Origin: DASXAI01 sp963798445
GTDB taxonomy: Bacteria; Actinomycetota; Acidimicrobiia; Acidimicrobiales; Ilumatobacteraceae
Direction of reading: 5' to 3'
DNA: 64,000 bases
Assembly (NCBI GenBank): GCA_963798445.1
Contig: CAWCTH010000002.1
Span: forward strand, 434,001-498,000
A program made the translations under genes and the position numbers. The notes under the pieces are model-generated. The model was not told the DNA's origin and did no database searches. It saw only the letters and a program-made list of their open reading frames with translations. Of the stretch, positions 51,899-60,248 are shown in pieces (the stretch's first letter is position 1; every line of letters begins with the position of its first letter).

Positions 51899-52672
51899 TC
51901 AACCGTCGCCGGGCCAGGCGAAGGTCCACACGTCGTCGGGCACCTTCGGGAGCACGTCGAGGGCCTTGGCCACCTCGGTCCGCCGGTCCTCGGGCAGGCA
52001 CAGCCGCCGCCGGGCCATGTCGACGGCCTCCGCGTTCGACCGCCGCTCGACCCGCCCCGGTGCCTGGGTGGCCGAGGGCTCGATGCCGGCCTCGGTGAGC
52101 ACGGCGAGGAAGTCGCCCGCCGTGGGCCCCCGCGGCCGGTCCAGCTTCCAGAAGTAGCGCCACAGCGGCGCCAGCACCACCGACGGATGAACCGCGCCCA
52201 GCTCCACCACGACGCGCCGGCGGGCACAGCCCGTGAGCTCGACCACGAAGGCCAGCAGATCGCGGACGTTGTAGGCCACGTGGTGGCACACCACGACATC
52301 AGCCGGCTGCACGACGGTGGCCGCGCCGGGCCACTCGGCCAGTACGACCTGGTACGCGACGCGGCGAGCCTGGCAGCCGGTGGCGAACGCATCGAGCATC
52401 TCCTGCGACGGGTCCACACCCACCACCGAGCCGGCGGGCGGCACCAGGGCCAGCGAGGCGGCACCGGCCCCGCAGCCCACATCGAGCACGCTGCCACCAG
52501 GCGGGAGCGCCTCCAGCGCGAACTCGCGCGCCGGCGAGTCCTCGGCCTTCCACGGTGCAGCCACCGCTGCCGGCGTGATTGCCCAGGGGTCGTCCGGCGC
52601 CTGGAAGAGGATCTCGTCGGGGATGGTCCACCCGTCGAGGAGCTCCGCCCAGCGCCTCGCCGCGCTGTTCAT
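51899..52672 (-). CDS. SAM-dependent class I methyltransferase
   Basis: A 257-residue methyltransferase. Motif I is GSVLDVGCGAGAASLALVPP (about residues 60-79), with GSVVGVDPSQEMLDAF as the acidic loop and ADVVVCHHVAYNV after it. The N-terminal 50 residues cap the fold. Its substrate is unknown. The ATG at 52672 is divergent from the response regulator at 52731, with a 58-bp shared promoter region. Confidence 0.85.
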   Translation of the reverse strand: MNSAARRWAELLDGWTIPDEILFQAPDDPWAITPAAVAAPWKAEDSPAREFALEALPPGGSVLDVGCGAGAASLALVPPAGSVVGVDPSQEMLDAFATGCQARRVAYQVVLAEWPGAATVVQPADVVVCHHVAYNVRDLLAFVVELTGCARRRVVVELGAVHPSVVLAPLWRYFWKLDRPRGPTAGDFLAVLTEAGIEPSATQAPGRVERRSNAEAVDMARRRLCLPEDRRTEVAKALDVLPKVPDDVWTFAWPGDG

Positions 52673-52730
52673 CAGCCTCGAACGTTACGCCTGCACGCGC
52701 GGAACCTGCTGGATACGGCACACTTTGGTC

Positions 52731-53411
52731 GTGGGAACGCGGATCTTGACGGTGGAAGACGACGAACGAATCCGCACGGCGGTGAAGATGGCCCTCGAGG
52801 ATGAGGGCTGGACCGTGGAAGAAACGGCCAGCGGCGAGGAGGCCATCGACGCCTTCGGGCGCGAGCAGGCCGACGTCGTGCTGATCGACATCATGCTCCC
52901 GGGCATGGACGGCTTCGAGCTGTGCCGGTCGATCCGCCGCGGCAGTGATGTGCCGATCGTGATGGTGACGGCGCGGGCCGACACCCACGACGTGGTGGCC
53001 GGTCTGGAGGCCGGTGCCGACGACTACCTCACCAAACCGTTCGCCCCGAAGGAGCTGTCGGCGCGCATCCGGGCGCTGCTACGCCGGGCCCGGCCGGCGT
53101 CGTCGGGCCACGCCCGCCTGGCTTTCGGCGATCTCGAGATCATCCCCGACGAAGGCAAGGTCGTTCTCGCCGGGAACGAACTGCACCTCACCAAGACCGA
53201 GTTCCGGCTCCTGTGCGAGCTGGCGTCCAACCCCGGGCGGGTGTTCAGCCGGGAGATGCTGCTCGACCGGGTCTGGGGCTACGGGTACTTCGGCGACGGT
53301 CGCCTCGTCGACGTCCACGTCCGCCGGCTGCGCACCAAGGTCGAGGTCGATCCGGCCAATCCCCGCCATGTGGTCACGGTGCGGGGGCTCGGGTACCGCC
53401 TCCAGGCTTGA
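52731..53411 (+). CDS. OmpR/PhoB-family response regulator (MtrA-like)
   Basis: A 226-residue response regulator. The receiver domain has acidic residues in ILTVEDDERI, the phospho-acceptor Asp at about residue 53 in VLIDIMLPGMDGFEL, and the conserved Lys in DYLTKPFAPKELSARI. The winged-helix effector ends with FSREMLLDRVWGYGYFGDGR and HVVTVRGLGYRLQ. It is followed by a kinase and a GerMN lipoprotein, the same order as mtrA-mtrB-lpqB in mycobacteria, so an MtrA-like role is the best guess. It starts at GTG 52731. Confidence 0.92.
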   Translation: MGTRILTVEDDERIRTAVKMALEDEGWTVEETASGEEAIDAFGREQADVVLIDIMLPGMDGFELCRSIRRGSDVPIVMVTARADTHDVVAGLEAGADDYLTKPFAPKELSARIRALLRRARPASSGHARLAFGDLEIIPDEGKVVLAGNELHLTKTEFRLLCELASNPGRVFSREMLLDRVWGYGYFGDGRLVDVHVRRLRTKVEVDPANPRHVVTVRGLGYRLQA

Positions 53412-53412
53412 C

Positions 53413-54867
53413 GTGGGTGCCTTCCTGGCCCGCTTCCGGCCTCGGCGCCTTGGCCTTCGCGCCCGCATCACGCTCACCTTCACGCTGGGGGCGTTCGCGC
53501 TGTCCCTGCTGCTGGCGGCCACGACCTACGGCCTGACGCGATCCACGCTGGTGCGCCAGCGCGACAGTTCGATCCTGCGCCAGGCGTACCAGAACGCCCG
53601 CATCACCCAGAACGAGCTGGAATCCGATCCCACGTCGGTGCAGGGCGTGCTGGCGCGCCTCCAGACCCCCTCGTCGTCGCGGCCCATCCTGTTCTTCCGC
53701 GGGGAGTGGACGCCGCTCACGTCCGAGTACGGCGAATCGGCCATTCCCGAAGCGCTGAGGCTGCGGGTGCGCGACGACGCCGTGCCGGCCCGCATGATCG
53801 CCACGGTGCGAGGCAAGCCGGCGCTGGCCGTCGGCATCCCGCTGCCGTCGGTCGGGGCCAGCTACTTCGAGATCGTGTCGCTGCAGGAGCTGCAGAGCAC
53901 CCTCAACAGCGTCGGCGTGTCACTGCTCGGCGCCACCGTCCTCACCACGTCGCTCGGCGTGCTCCTGGGCGTCTGGGCGTCGCGACGGGCCGTGCGCCCG
54001 CTGGCCGGCGCCGCCCAGGCGGCCAAGGCGATCGCCGGTGGTCGCCTCGACACCCGCCTCGAGTCCACCGACGACAAGGACCTGCGCGAGCTGTCCACCG
54101 CCTTCAACGACATGGCCGCCGCGCTGCAACTTCGGGTGGAGAACGACGCCCGCTTCGCCAGCGACGTCAGCCACGAGCTGCGCTCACCCCTGACCACGTT
54201 GTCAGCGTCGATCGCCGTGTTGCAGTCGCGCCGCGACGAGATGCCCGAACGGGCGGTGGCCGCCCTCGATCTGCTGGTGGCCGACGTGGCCCGGTTCCAG
54301 AGCCTGGTCGAGGATCTCCTGGAGATCTCCCGGTTCGACGCCGGCGCCGTACGGCTGGTGCGCGAGGACCTGCTGGTGGCCGAGTTCGTCCGCCAGGCCA
54401 TCAGCGTGTCGTCGGTGCGCGATGCGCCGGTGAAGGTGAGTGAGAAGGCCGAGCTGCTCGTGATCCGCGCCGACAAGCGCCGCCTGGCGCGTGTCATCGC
54501 CAACCTCGTCGACAACGCCCGCATCCACGGACCGGGCGCCACGAACGGCGACACCGACGATCCCACCTTCGGCGTGGAGCTGGAGGTCAGCGAGCCGCCC
54601 GGTGACGCCGATCCCGTCGCCCACGTCTGGATCTCGGTGGCCGACCACGGGCCCGGTGTGCTGCCCGAGGAACGCCAGCTCGTGTTCGAGCGCTTCTCGC
54701 GCGGCGGTGGCGCCGGCCGGCGCGGCGCCATGGAGGGTGCCGGTCTCGGTCTGGCACTGGTCGACGAGCACGTTCGCCTGCACGGCGGGCGGGTGTGGGT
54801 GGAGGACCGCACCGACGGTCTGCCGGGCGCCCGCTTCATCATCGAGCTACCGGCGGAGGAAGCATGA
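53413..54867 (+). CDS. Sensor histidine kinase (MtrB-like)
   Basis: A 484-residue membrane kinase. Two helices (about residues 20-40 and 160-180) bound an extracytoplasmic sensor of about 115 residues. HAMP follows, then the H-box ASDVSHELRSPLTTLSASIA (His near residue 254). The ATPase domain has N-box VIANLVDNARIHG, G1 VADHGPGVLP and G2 EGAGLGLALVDEHVRLHGG. GTG 53413 lies one base after the regulator stop. It probably phosphorylates the adjacent regulator in response to an envelope signal. Confidence 0.93.
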   Translation: MGAFLARFRPRRLGLRARITLTFTLGAFALSLLLAATTYGLTRSTLVRQRDSSILRQAYQNARITQNELESDPTSVQGVLARLQTPSSSRPILFFRGEWTPLTSEYGESAIPEALRLRVRDDAVPARMIATVRGKPALAVGIPLPSVGASYFEIVSLQELQSTLNSVGVSLLGATVLTTSLGVLLGVWASRRAVRPLAGAAQAAKAIAGGRLDTRLESTDDKDLRELSTAFNDMAAALQLRVENDARFASDVSHELRSPLTTLSASIAVLQSRRDEMPERAVAALDLLVADVARFQSLVEDLLEISRFDAGAVRLVREDLLVAEFVRQAISVSSVRDAPVKVSEKAELLVIRADKRRLARVIANLVDNARIHGPGATNGDTDDPTFGVELEVSEPPGDADPVAHVWISVADHGPGVLPEERQLVFERFSRGGGAGRRGAMEGAGLGLALVDEHVRLHGGRVWVEDRTDGLPGARFIIELPAEEA

Positions 54868-55544
54868 CCGGGCGGTTCCGACGACTCCTCGTCCTCCTCA
54901 TCGGCACCGTCGTGCTGGCGGCGGCGTGCGGCATCCCCAACGACAGCCAGCCCCGCGACGTCAGCGAGGGCGAGCGGCTGCAGCTGGTCGACCAGAAGGC
55001 GCCAGCCCAAGCGGCGTCCTCGGTCGGCCCGAAGGTCTACTTCCTGTCGCAGGCGCCCGACGGCCAGGACCGCCTGCAGCCCGCCGGCCGCAACGTGAAC
55101 GCCACCCCGACCGCCGTACTGACCGAGCTGTTCAACGGGCTCACCAAGGACGAGCAGCAATCGCGCCGCTGGCGCACCTCGATCCCCGCCGACACCAAGC
55201 TGGTGTCGGCCGTGGAAGAGCCCGACGGCACCCTTGTCATCGACCTGAACCAACCGTTCTTCCAGGCCACCAGCGAGGCTCAGATCAAGGCGGTGGCCCA
55301 GATCGTGTTCACCGCCACCGGCATCGACGGGGTGAAGCGGGTCAAGATCCTGGTCGAGGGCCAACCCCAGGGCTGGCTGCGGGGCGACGGCACGGCCCAA
55401 CCCGTGGGCGAGCCGCTCACGCAGTACGCCTACCCAGAGCTCAACCCGACGAGCCAGCCGGACTACCCGCCGGCACCGTCGCCGACGACATCGACGACAT
55501 CGACGACATCGGTGACATCACCGGCGCTGCCTGGCCGCTCGTGA
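54864..55544 (+). CDS. GerMN-domain lipoprotein (LpqB-like, without propeller)
   Basis: A 226-residue lipoprotein. The signal peptide LLVLLIGTVVLAAACGIPND has its lipid Cys in AAAC. A GerMN domain follows (TAVLTELFNGLTKDEQQSRR, then LVIDLNQPFFQATSEAQIKA). The tail is Thr/Ser/Pro-rich. LpqB, the MtrB partner, has GerMN plus a C-terminal beta-propeller that is absent here. The ATG overlaps the kinase stop by 4 bases, so it likely modulates the kinase. Its last 104 bases overlap the convergent MFS gene. Confidence 0.85.
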   Translation: MTGRFRRLLVLLIGTVVLAAACGIPNDSQPRDVSEGERLQLVDQKAPAQAASSVGPKVYFLSQAPDGQDRLQPAGRNVNATPTAVLTELFNGLTKDEQQSRRWRTSIPADTKLVSAVEEPDGTLVIDLNQPFFQATSEAQIKAVAQIVFTATGIDGVKRVKILVEGQPQGWLRGDGTAQPVGEPLTQYAYPELNPTSQPDYPPAPSPTTSTTSTTSVTSPALPGRS

Positions 55545-56769
55545 CGTCGCTACGGGCGTCACGACGGGCGCTGGCGTAGATGCCCCAGGCGCCGGCGACG
55601 AGGCCCGACAGCCCGCCGATCACCAGTCCGGCTCGGGCGCCGAAGGCGTCACAGATGGCACCGATGATGGGGCCGCCGATCGGCGTCGTACCCAGGAACA
55701 CGATCGCCTGCAGGGCCAGCACCCGACCGCGCATGACCGGGTCGGCGCGCATCTGCACGATGGCCGTCGAGGTCACCATGAACATCATGCTGGCGAACCC
55801 CATGATGACGGCGATGGGCATGGCGAAGGCCAGCGTGGGGGCGGCGGCGAACACCAGCATCGACGCGCCGAAGGCGAAGGCGCCCACCACCACGTGATGG
55901 ATGCTGGTGACCGTGCGCCGTGCCGTGGCCAGCGCGCCGATCAGCGACCCGACGCTCACGACCGACAGCAGCACGGTGAAGGTGGCGTCGGTACCGCCGA
56001 AGGTGCGGGTCACCAGCAGCGGCAACACGACCTGGAAGTTGAAGGCGAAGGTACCGACGATGGTCATCATGACCAACGGGATCCACAGCTCGGGGGTGCG
56101 CCGGGCGTAGCTGAGCCCCTCGCGGACCTGACGCTTGGCCCGAACCAACGGCTTGGACCGGCGCAGCGTGCTCACGTCCATCAGCTTCAGGCCGACGATG
56201 ACGGCGATGTACGACAGGCCGTCGGCCAGGAAGCACCATCCGTAGCCCACCGTGGTGATGAGCAGGCCCGCCAGCGCCGGGCCCACGATGCGGGAGCTGG
56301 TCATGAGGGCGCTGTTGAGGCTGACCGCGTTCTGGACGTCGGACTCCTCGACCATCTCCACGACGAACGAGCGCCGGGCGGGGTTGTCGAAGGCGGTGGC
56401 GATACCGCCGGCGATGGCCACGAGATAGATGGCGGCGACGGGCGGGTTGCCGCTGAAGGCGAGGGCGGCCAGCGCGAACGACTGCGCCATCGCGAAGCAC
56501 TGCACGCCGATGAGCAGGCGGCGCTTGTCGGCGCGGTCGGCGATCAGCCCGGCCCACGCCCCGAGGAGGAGCACCGGCGCGAACTGGCAGGCCGTGAGCA
56601 CGCCGACGTCGAAGCCGTTCCCGGTGAGCTTGAGCACGAGCAGGGCCTGGGCCACCAAGGTGAGCCAGTTCCCGACCTGCGAGATCCCCTGGCCGAAGAA
56701 GAAGAGGCGGAAGTTCCGTGAGCGCAACGACCGGAAGGTGCCGCGGCCGGCGGCGGCGAGACGCTTCAC
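55441..56769 (-). CDS. MFS transporter (EntS/DHA3-type exporter)
   Basis: A 442-residue transporter with about twelve membrane helices. The opening SRNFRLFFFGQGISQVGNWL, the loop AGLIADRADKRRLLIGVQCF, FDNPARRSFVVEMVEESDVQ and VSLNSALMTSSRIVGPALAG are typical of the enterobactin-exporter-like DHA3 branch. Substrates in this branch include siderophores and macrolides. GTG 56769 overlaps the marR stop by 4 bases, so the two form an operon. The last 35 residues are low-complexity Met/Ser and are read antisense to the lipoprotein tail. Confidence 0.9.
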   Translation of the reverse strand: MKRLAAAGRGTFRSLRSRNFRLFFFGQGISQVGNWLTLVAQALLVLKLTGNGFDVGVLTACQFAPVLLLGAWAGLIADRADKRRLLIGVQCFAMAQSFALAALAFSGNPPVAAIYLVAIAGGIATAFDNPARRSFVVEMVEESDVQNAVSLNSALMTSSRIVGPALAGLLITTVGYGWCFLADGLSYIAVIVGLKLMDVSTLRRSKPLVRAKRQVREGLSYARRTPELWIPLVMMTIVGTFAFNFQVVLPLLVTRTFGGTDATFTVLLSVVSVGSLIGALATARRTVTSIHHVVVGAFAFGASMLVFAAAPTLAFAMPIAVIMGFASMMFMVTSTAIVQMRADPVMRGRVLALQAIVFLGTTPIGGPIIGAICDAFGARAGLVIGGLSGLVAGAWGIYASARRDARSDVTSGQAAPVMSPMSSMSSMSSATVPAGSPAGSSG

Positions 56770-57260
56770 GACGGCTCCTTGCCGGTGCCGCCGGCGCTCA
56801 GATGGTCGAGCACGTCGAGGGCGCGGACCAAGGCGGCCAGCTCCTGGGGCGGTAGTTGCTCGAGCTGGCCGGCCAGCCAGGCGTGGCGACGGCTGCGGTT
56901 GTCGGCCACCTGGCGGCGACCTTCCGGCGTCAGCTCCACCCGGCACACCCGGCGGTCTCGGCCGTCGAAGCGGCGCACGACGTAACCCGCCTCCTCCAGC
57001 TTGGCGGCGATGCGGGTGACGCTGGGCGGCGCGATCTGCTCGATGGCGGCCAGCTCGCCCAGGGTGATGGGGCCTTCCCGGTCGATCGTGGCCAGCGCCG
57101 CGTCGAGGGTGGCGCCCAGACTGTCGACGTTCTGGCGGCGCAGCACTCGGGCCAGCCGGGCGATGGAGATGCGCAGGCGCCCGGCCGTCTCGGAGATGTC
57201 GGCGCTCTCGGAGACGCCGGTCTCGGAGACGGTGAGGGTCGCGGTGGCTTCGTCAGGCAC
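56766..57260 (-). CDS. MarR-family transcriptional regulator
   Basis: A 164-residue MarR protein. The winged helix is GPITLGELAAIEQIAPPSVT followed by KLEEAGYVVRRFDGRDRRVC, with the DxRxxRV wing motif, and VELTPEGRRQVA after it. It probably represses itself and the exporter gene it overlaps, and releases DNA on binding a small molecule. The GTG at 57260 has a plausible operator upstream. The first 28 residues are Ser/Thr/Glu-rich and may be disordered. Confidence 0.92.
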   Translation of the reverse strand: MPDEATATLTVSETGVSESADISETAGRLRISIARLARVLRRQNVDSLGATLDAALATIDREGPITLGELAAIEQIAPPSVTRIAAKLEEAGYVVRRFDGRDRRVCRVELTPEGRRQVADNRSRRHAWLAGQLEQLPPQELAALVRALDVLDHLSAGGTGKEPS

Positions 57261-57281
57261 CCGACCAGTATGCCGGAGGAT

Positions 57282-57302
57282 AGTTAGTCAGGCAAACAAA
57301 CT
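57282..57302. promoter_or_regulatory. Pseudo-palindrome upstream of marR, candidate operator
   Basis: AGTTAGT and ACAAACT (6 of 7 bases complementary) flank a 7-base spacer, in a locally AT-rich patch 22 bases before the marR start. Length and position fit a MarR-dimer site that would block the marR-MFS promoter. Confidence 0.45.
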
Positions 57303-57319
57303 TCCTCGAACGGCCCGGT

Positions 57320-58354
57320 TCAGCCGAAGAAGATCTCGGCCACCTCGTGGTACATCGCCATGTCCATCTGGCGGGTGCGGCCCACGCACACCGCCATGGG
57401 AGCGCGCTCGATGCGCTGCTCCCGGAACACCACCATCTCGCCCCACGCCTGCTGGTGGACGGCGTCGATGGCGGCCAGCCCGTAACGCGTCGACAGGACG
57501 CGGTCGTAGGCGCACGGCGTGCCCCCGCGCTGCACGTGGCCCAGCATCACGACCCGGGTCTCGAACCCCGTGCGGACCTCGATCTCGGGCGCGATCTCGT
57601 AGGCGGTGCCGGCCAAGCGGGCGTGACCATGCTGGTCGATGCGGCGCTCCCCCACACCGAACGTGCCTGGCCTGGGCTCGGCGCCTTCGGCCACGACCAC
57701 GATGGAGGCGAACCGGCCGCGCTCGTGGCGGCGCCGCAAGATGGCGCACACCTCGTCGATGTCGAACGGCTGTTCGGGGATGAGGATCACCGTGGCCCCG
57801 CCGGCGATGCCGGCATACGTGGCGATCCAACCGGCATGGCGACCCATCACCTCCACGACCATGACCCGATCGTGGCTCTCGGCGGTGGTGTGGAGCCGGT
57901 CGATGGCGTCGGTGGCGATCTGCACCGCCGTGTGGAAGCCGAAAGTGACCTGCGTGCCCTCGATGTCGTTGTCGATGGTCTTGGGGACGCCCACGATGGG
58001 CAGGCCGAGCTGGTCCCACAACAGGTGGGACACGGTCAGCGAGCCGTTGCCGCCGATCACGATGAGGGCGTCGAGGCCCATCTCCTCGAAGGTGGCCTTC
58101 ACCAGCGACAGACCGTCGGGCCGGTCGAACGGGCTGCCCCGGCGGGTGCCCAGCAGCGTGCCCCCACGCGGCAGCATGCCGCGCAGCGAGCGCACGTCGA
58201 GCGGCATGGTCACTCGCCCCATCACGCCATCCCACGCATCGACGAACCCGAGGATCTCGTCGCCGTAGTGGGTTTCCCCCTTGCGGACGACGGCCCGGAT
58301 GACGGCGTTCAAGCCCGGACAGTCACCACCTCCCGTCATCACACCGACTCTCAC
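57320..58354 (-). CDS. pfkA: 6-phosphofructokinase
   Basis: A 344-residue phosphofructokinase that makes fructose-1,6-bisphosphate. Visible motifs are VGVMTGGGDCPGLNAVIRAV, LIVIGGNGSLTVSHLLWDQL, VPKTIDNDIEGTQVTFGFHT, VVEVMGRHAGWIATYAG and MLGHVQRGGTPCAYDRVLST. The equivalent of E. coli residue 104 is Gly (in GGNGS), as in ATP-using enzymes. The residue equivalent to 124 is Lys (PKTIDND), as in pyrophosphate-dependent or mixed clades. That pair is usually reported for non-allosteric ATP enzymes; donor choice is inferred. It starts at GTG 58354. Confidence 0.92.
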   Translation of the reverse strand: MRVGVMTGGGDCPGLNAVIRAVVRKGETHYGDEILGFVDAWDGVMGRVTMPLDVRSLRGMLPRGGTLLGTRRGSPFDRPDGLSLVKATFEEMGLDALIVIGGNGSLTVSHLLWDQLGLPIVGVPKTIDNDIEGTQVTFGFHTAVQIATDAIDRLHTTAESHDRVMVVEVMGRHAGWIATYAGIAGGATVILIPEQPFDIDEVCAILRRRHERGRFASIVVVAEGAEPRPGTFGVGERRIDQHGHARLAGTAYEIAPEIEVRTGFETRVVMLGHVQRGGTPCAYDRVLSTRYGLAAIDAVHQQAWGEMVVFREQRIERAPMAVCVGRTRQMDMAMYHEVAEIFFG

Positions 58355-58368
58355 GCCCAGTACGGTAC

Positions 58369-58752
58369 GTGTCCGTGGCCTTTGACGCGAGCCGACGAGT
58401 GCCGTGGAAGAAGGTGCTGACGCCGTTCGCCCTGTACGCCGTCGTCGCCGTGGGTTTGTTCTCCGTCGTGGGAGGCGGGTTCCAACCCGGCCTGCTCGTC
58501 GGGGTGCTCTCCGGCGGCGCCGTGTACGCCGCGTTGGCCGCCCTCATGGTGAAGTTCGGCTGGAACCCGCCCATGTTCCAGTCGCGTGAGGAGCGCGCCG
58601 CGGTGGCGGCGGCGGCGGCCGAGAAGCGGGCGGCCAAGGCGGCCGCCAAGGGCGGTGGCCGCGGTGCCAGCGCCACGCCGGGCCGTCACAAGCCGCCGCC
58701 CACGCGCCGGACCAACGCCACCAACCACAAGGCCAAGACCACCCGCCGCTGA
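58369..58752 (+). CDS. Small membrane protein with basic Ala/Lys/Arg-rich tail
   Basis: A 127-residue protein. Two hydrophobic segments (LTPFALYAVVAVGLFSVVGG and GLLVGVLSGGAVYAALAALM) precede an Ala/Lys/Arg-rich C-terminal tail (EERAAVAAAAAEKRAAKAAA). I recognise no family. The GTG at 58369 lies 14 bases from the divergent pfkA start; in-frame GTGs at 58375 and 58402 are alternatives. It is followed by glpK after 11 bases and may share its transcript. Confidence 0.6.
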   Translation: MSVAFDASRRVPWKKVLTPFALYAVVAVGLFSVVGGGFQPGLLVGVLSGGAVYAALAALMVKFGWNPPMFQSREERAAVAAAAAEKRAAKAAAKGGGRGASATPGRHKPPPTRRTNATNHKAKTTRR

Positions 58753-58763
58753 CGGTTGCCGCC

Positions 58764-60248
58764 GTGGCCTTCGTCATCGCCGTCGACGCCGGCACCACGG
58801 GCGTACGCAGCCTCGCCATCGACGAAGCGGGTGCCGTCCGGACCGCCTCGTACCGCGAGTTCCCGCAGCACTACCCACAGCCCGGGTGGGTCGAACACGA
58901 CGCCGACGACATCGCCGCCGCGGTGCGGGCCACGTTGGCGGCGGTGGTTGCCGAACTGGACGGCCCGGTCGCTGCCATCGGGATCACCAACCAGCGCGAG
59001 ACGGTCGTGGCGTGGGACCGGCGCACCGGGCGGCCGCTGCATCGCGCCATCGTCTGGCAGGACCGCCGCACGGCCGGGCGGTGCGACGACCTGGCCGCCG
59101 CCGGGCACCTCCCCTTCGTGCGCCGCCACACCGGGCTGGTGCTCGACCCGTACTTCTCGGCCACGAAGATGAACTGGCTCCTGACCGAGGGCGGTGTGAC
59201 CGCAGGCCCCGATCTCGCCTTGGGCACGGTCGACTCGTGGGTGCTGTGGCAGCTCACCGGGGGCACCGCGTTCGCCACTGATGCGTCGAACGCCAGTCGC
59301 ACCATGTTGTTCGACATCGGCGCTCGGGCCTGGAACGAGGACCTGGCCGCACTGTTCGGCGTCCCCCTCAGCGCCCTGGCCGAGGTACGACCGTCGAGCG
59401 GCCGCTTCGGTGTCACCGTCGAAGGTGACGGCGTGCCCGCCGGCATCCCCGTGGCCGGTGTGGCCGGCGATCAGGCGGCGGCGCTGTTCGGGCAGGCGTG
59501 CTTCCTGCCGGGCATGGCCAAGAACACCTACGGCACCGGCAGCTTCGTCCTGATGAACGCGGGACCCGAGCACCCGCCGCCGGTCGACGGCCTGCTGACC
59601 TCGGTGGCGTGGGAGCTGGCCGACGGCACCGTGGCCTACGCCCTCGAGGGGGCCATCTTCGTGACCGGCGCCGCCGTGCAGTGGCTTCGCGACGGCTTGG
59701 GCGTGATCGGCGCGGCCTCCGAGGTCGAGGCCCTGGCCGCCTCGGTGCCCGACACCGCCGGCGCCGTGGTGGTCCCGGCCTTCACCGGCCTCGGCAGCCC
59801 GTACTGGGACCCGTACGCACGCGGCACGATCGTGGGGATCAGCAAGGGCACGACCCGCGCCCACCTGGCGCGGGCCGTGGTGGAGGCGATGGCGTACCAG
59901 ACCCGCGACGTGGTGGACGCCATGGCCAAGGCCGCCGGTTGCGAGGTGACGGCGCTACGGGTCGACGGCGGCGCCGCGGTGATGGATCTCCTGCTGCAAC
60001 TCCAGGCTGATCAGCTCGGCGTCGTGGTGAGCCGGCCCCGCAGCGAGGAGACGACCGCCATCGGGGCCGCCTATCTGGCCGGGCTGGCCGAGGGCGTGTG
60101 GGGTGGTCTCGACGAGGTCGCCGCCCAGTGGCAGCTCGATGCCGCCTTCGAGCCGGACCCGGACCGCAGTGCCGCCGATGCGGCCTACGAGCAGTGGCAG
60201 CGGGCAGTGGAGCGGTCGCGCCGCTGGGAGCGTCAGGCCGGGAAGTAG
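58764..60248 (+). CDS. glpK: Glycerol kinase
   Basis: A 494-residue FGGY-family kinase. FVIAVDAGTTGVRSLAID carries the first ATP loop. AIGITNQRETVVAWDRRTGR and AIVWQDRRTA match glycerol kinase closely. Later blocks are NTYGTGSFVLMNAG, FTGLGSPYWDPYARGTIVGI and LRVDGGAAVMDLLLQLQADQ. It converts glycerol to glycerol-3-phosphate for lipid synthesis or catabolism. No glpF or glpD is adjacent. The last 16 bases overlap the convergent repeat-protein gene. Confidence 0.94.
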   Translation: MAFVIAVDAGTTGVRSLAIDEAGAVRTASYREFPQHYPQPGWVEHDADDIAAAVRATLAAVVAELDGPVAAIGITNQRETVVAWDRRTGRPLHRAIVWQDRRTAGRCDDLAAAGHLPFVRRHTGLVLDPYFSATKMNWLLTEGGVTAGPDLALGTVDSWVLWQLTGGTAFATDASNASRTMLFDIGARAWNEDLAALFGVPLSALAEVRPSSGRFGVTVEGDGVPAGIPVAGVAGDQAAALFGQACFLPGMAKNTYGTGSFVLMNAGPEHPPPVDGLLTSVAWELADGTVAYALEGAIFVTGAAVQWLRDGLGVIGAASEVEALAASVPDTAGAVVVPAFTGLGSPYWDPYARGTIVGISKGTTRAHLARAVVEAMAYQTRDVVDAMAKAAGCEVTALRVDGGAAVMDLLLQLQADQLGVVVSRPRSEETTAIGAAYLAGLAEGVWGGLDEVAAQWQLDAAFEPDPDRSAADAAYEQWQRAVERSRRWERQAGK

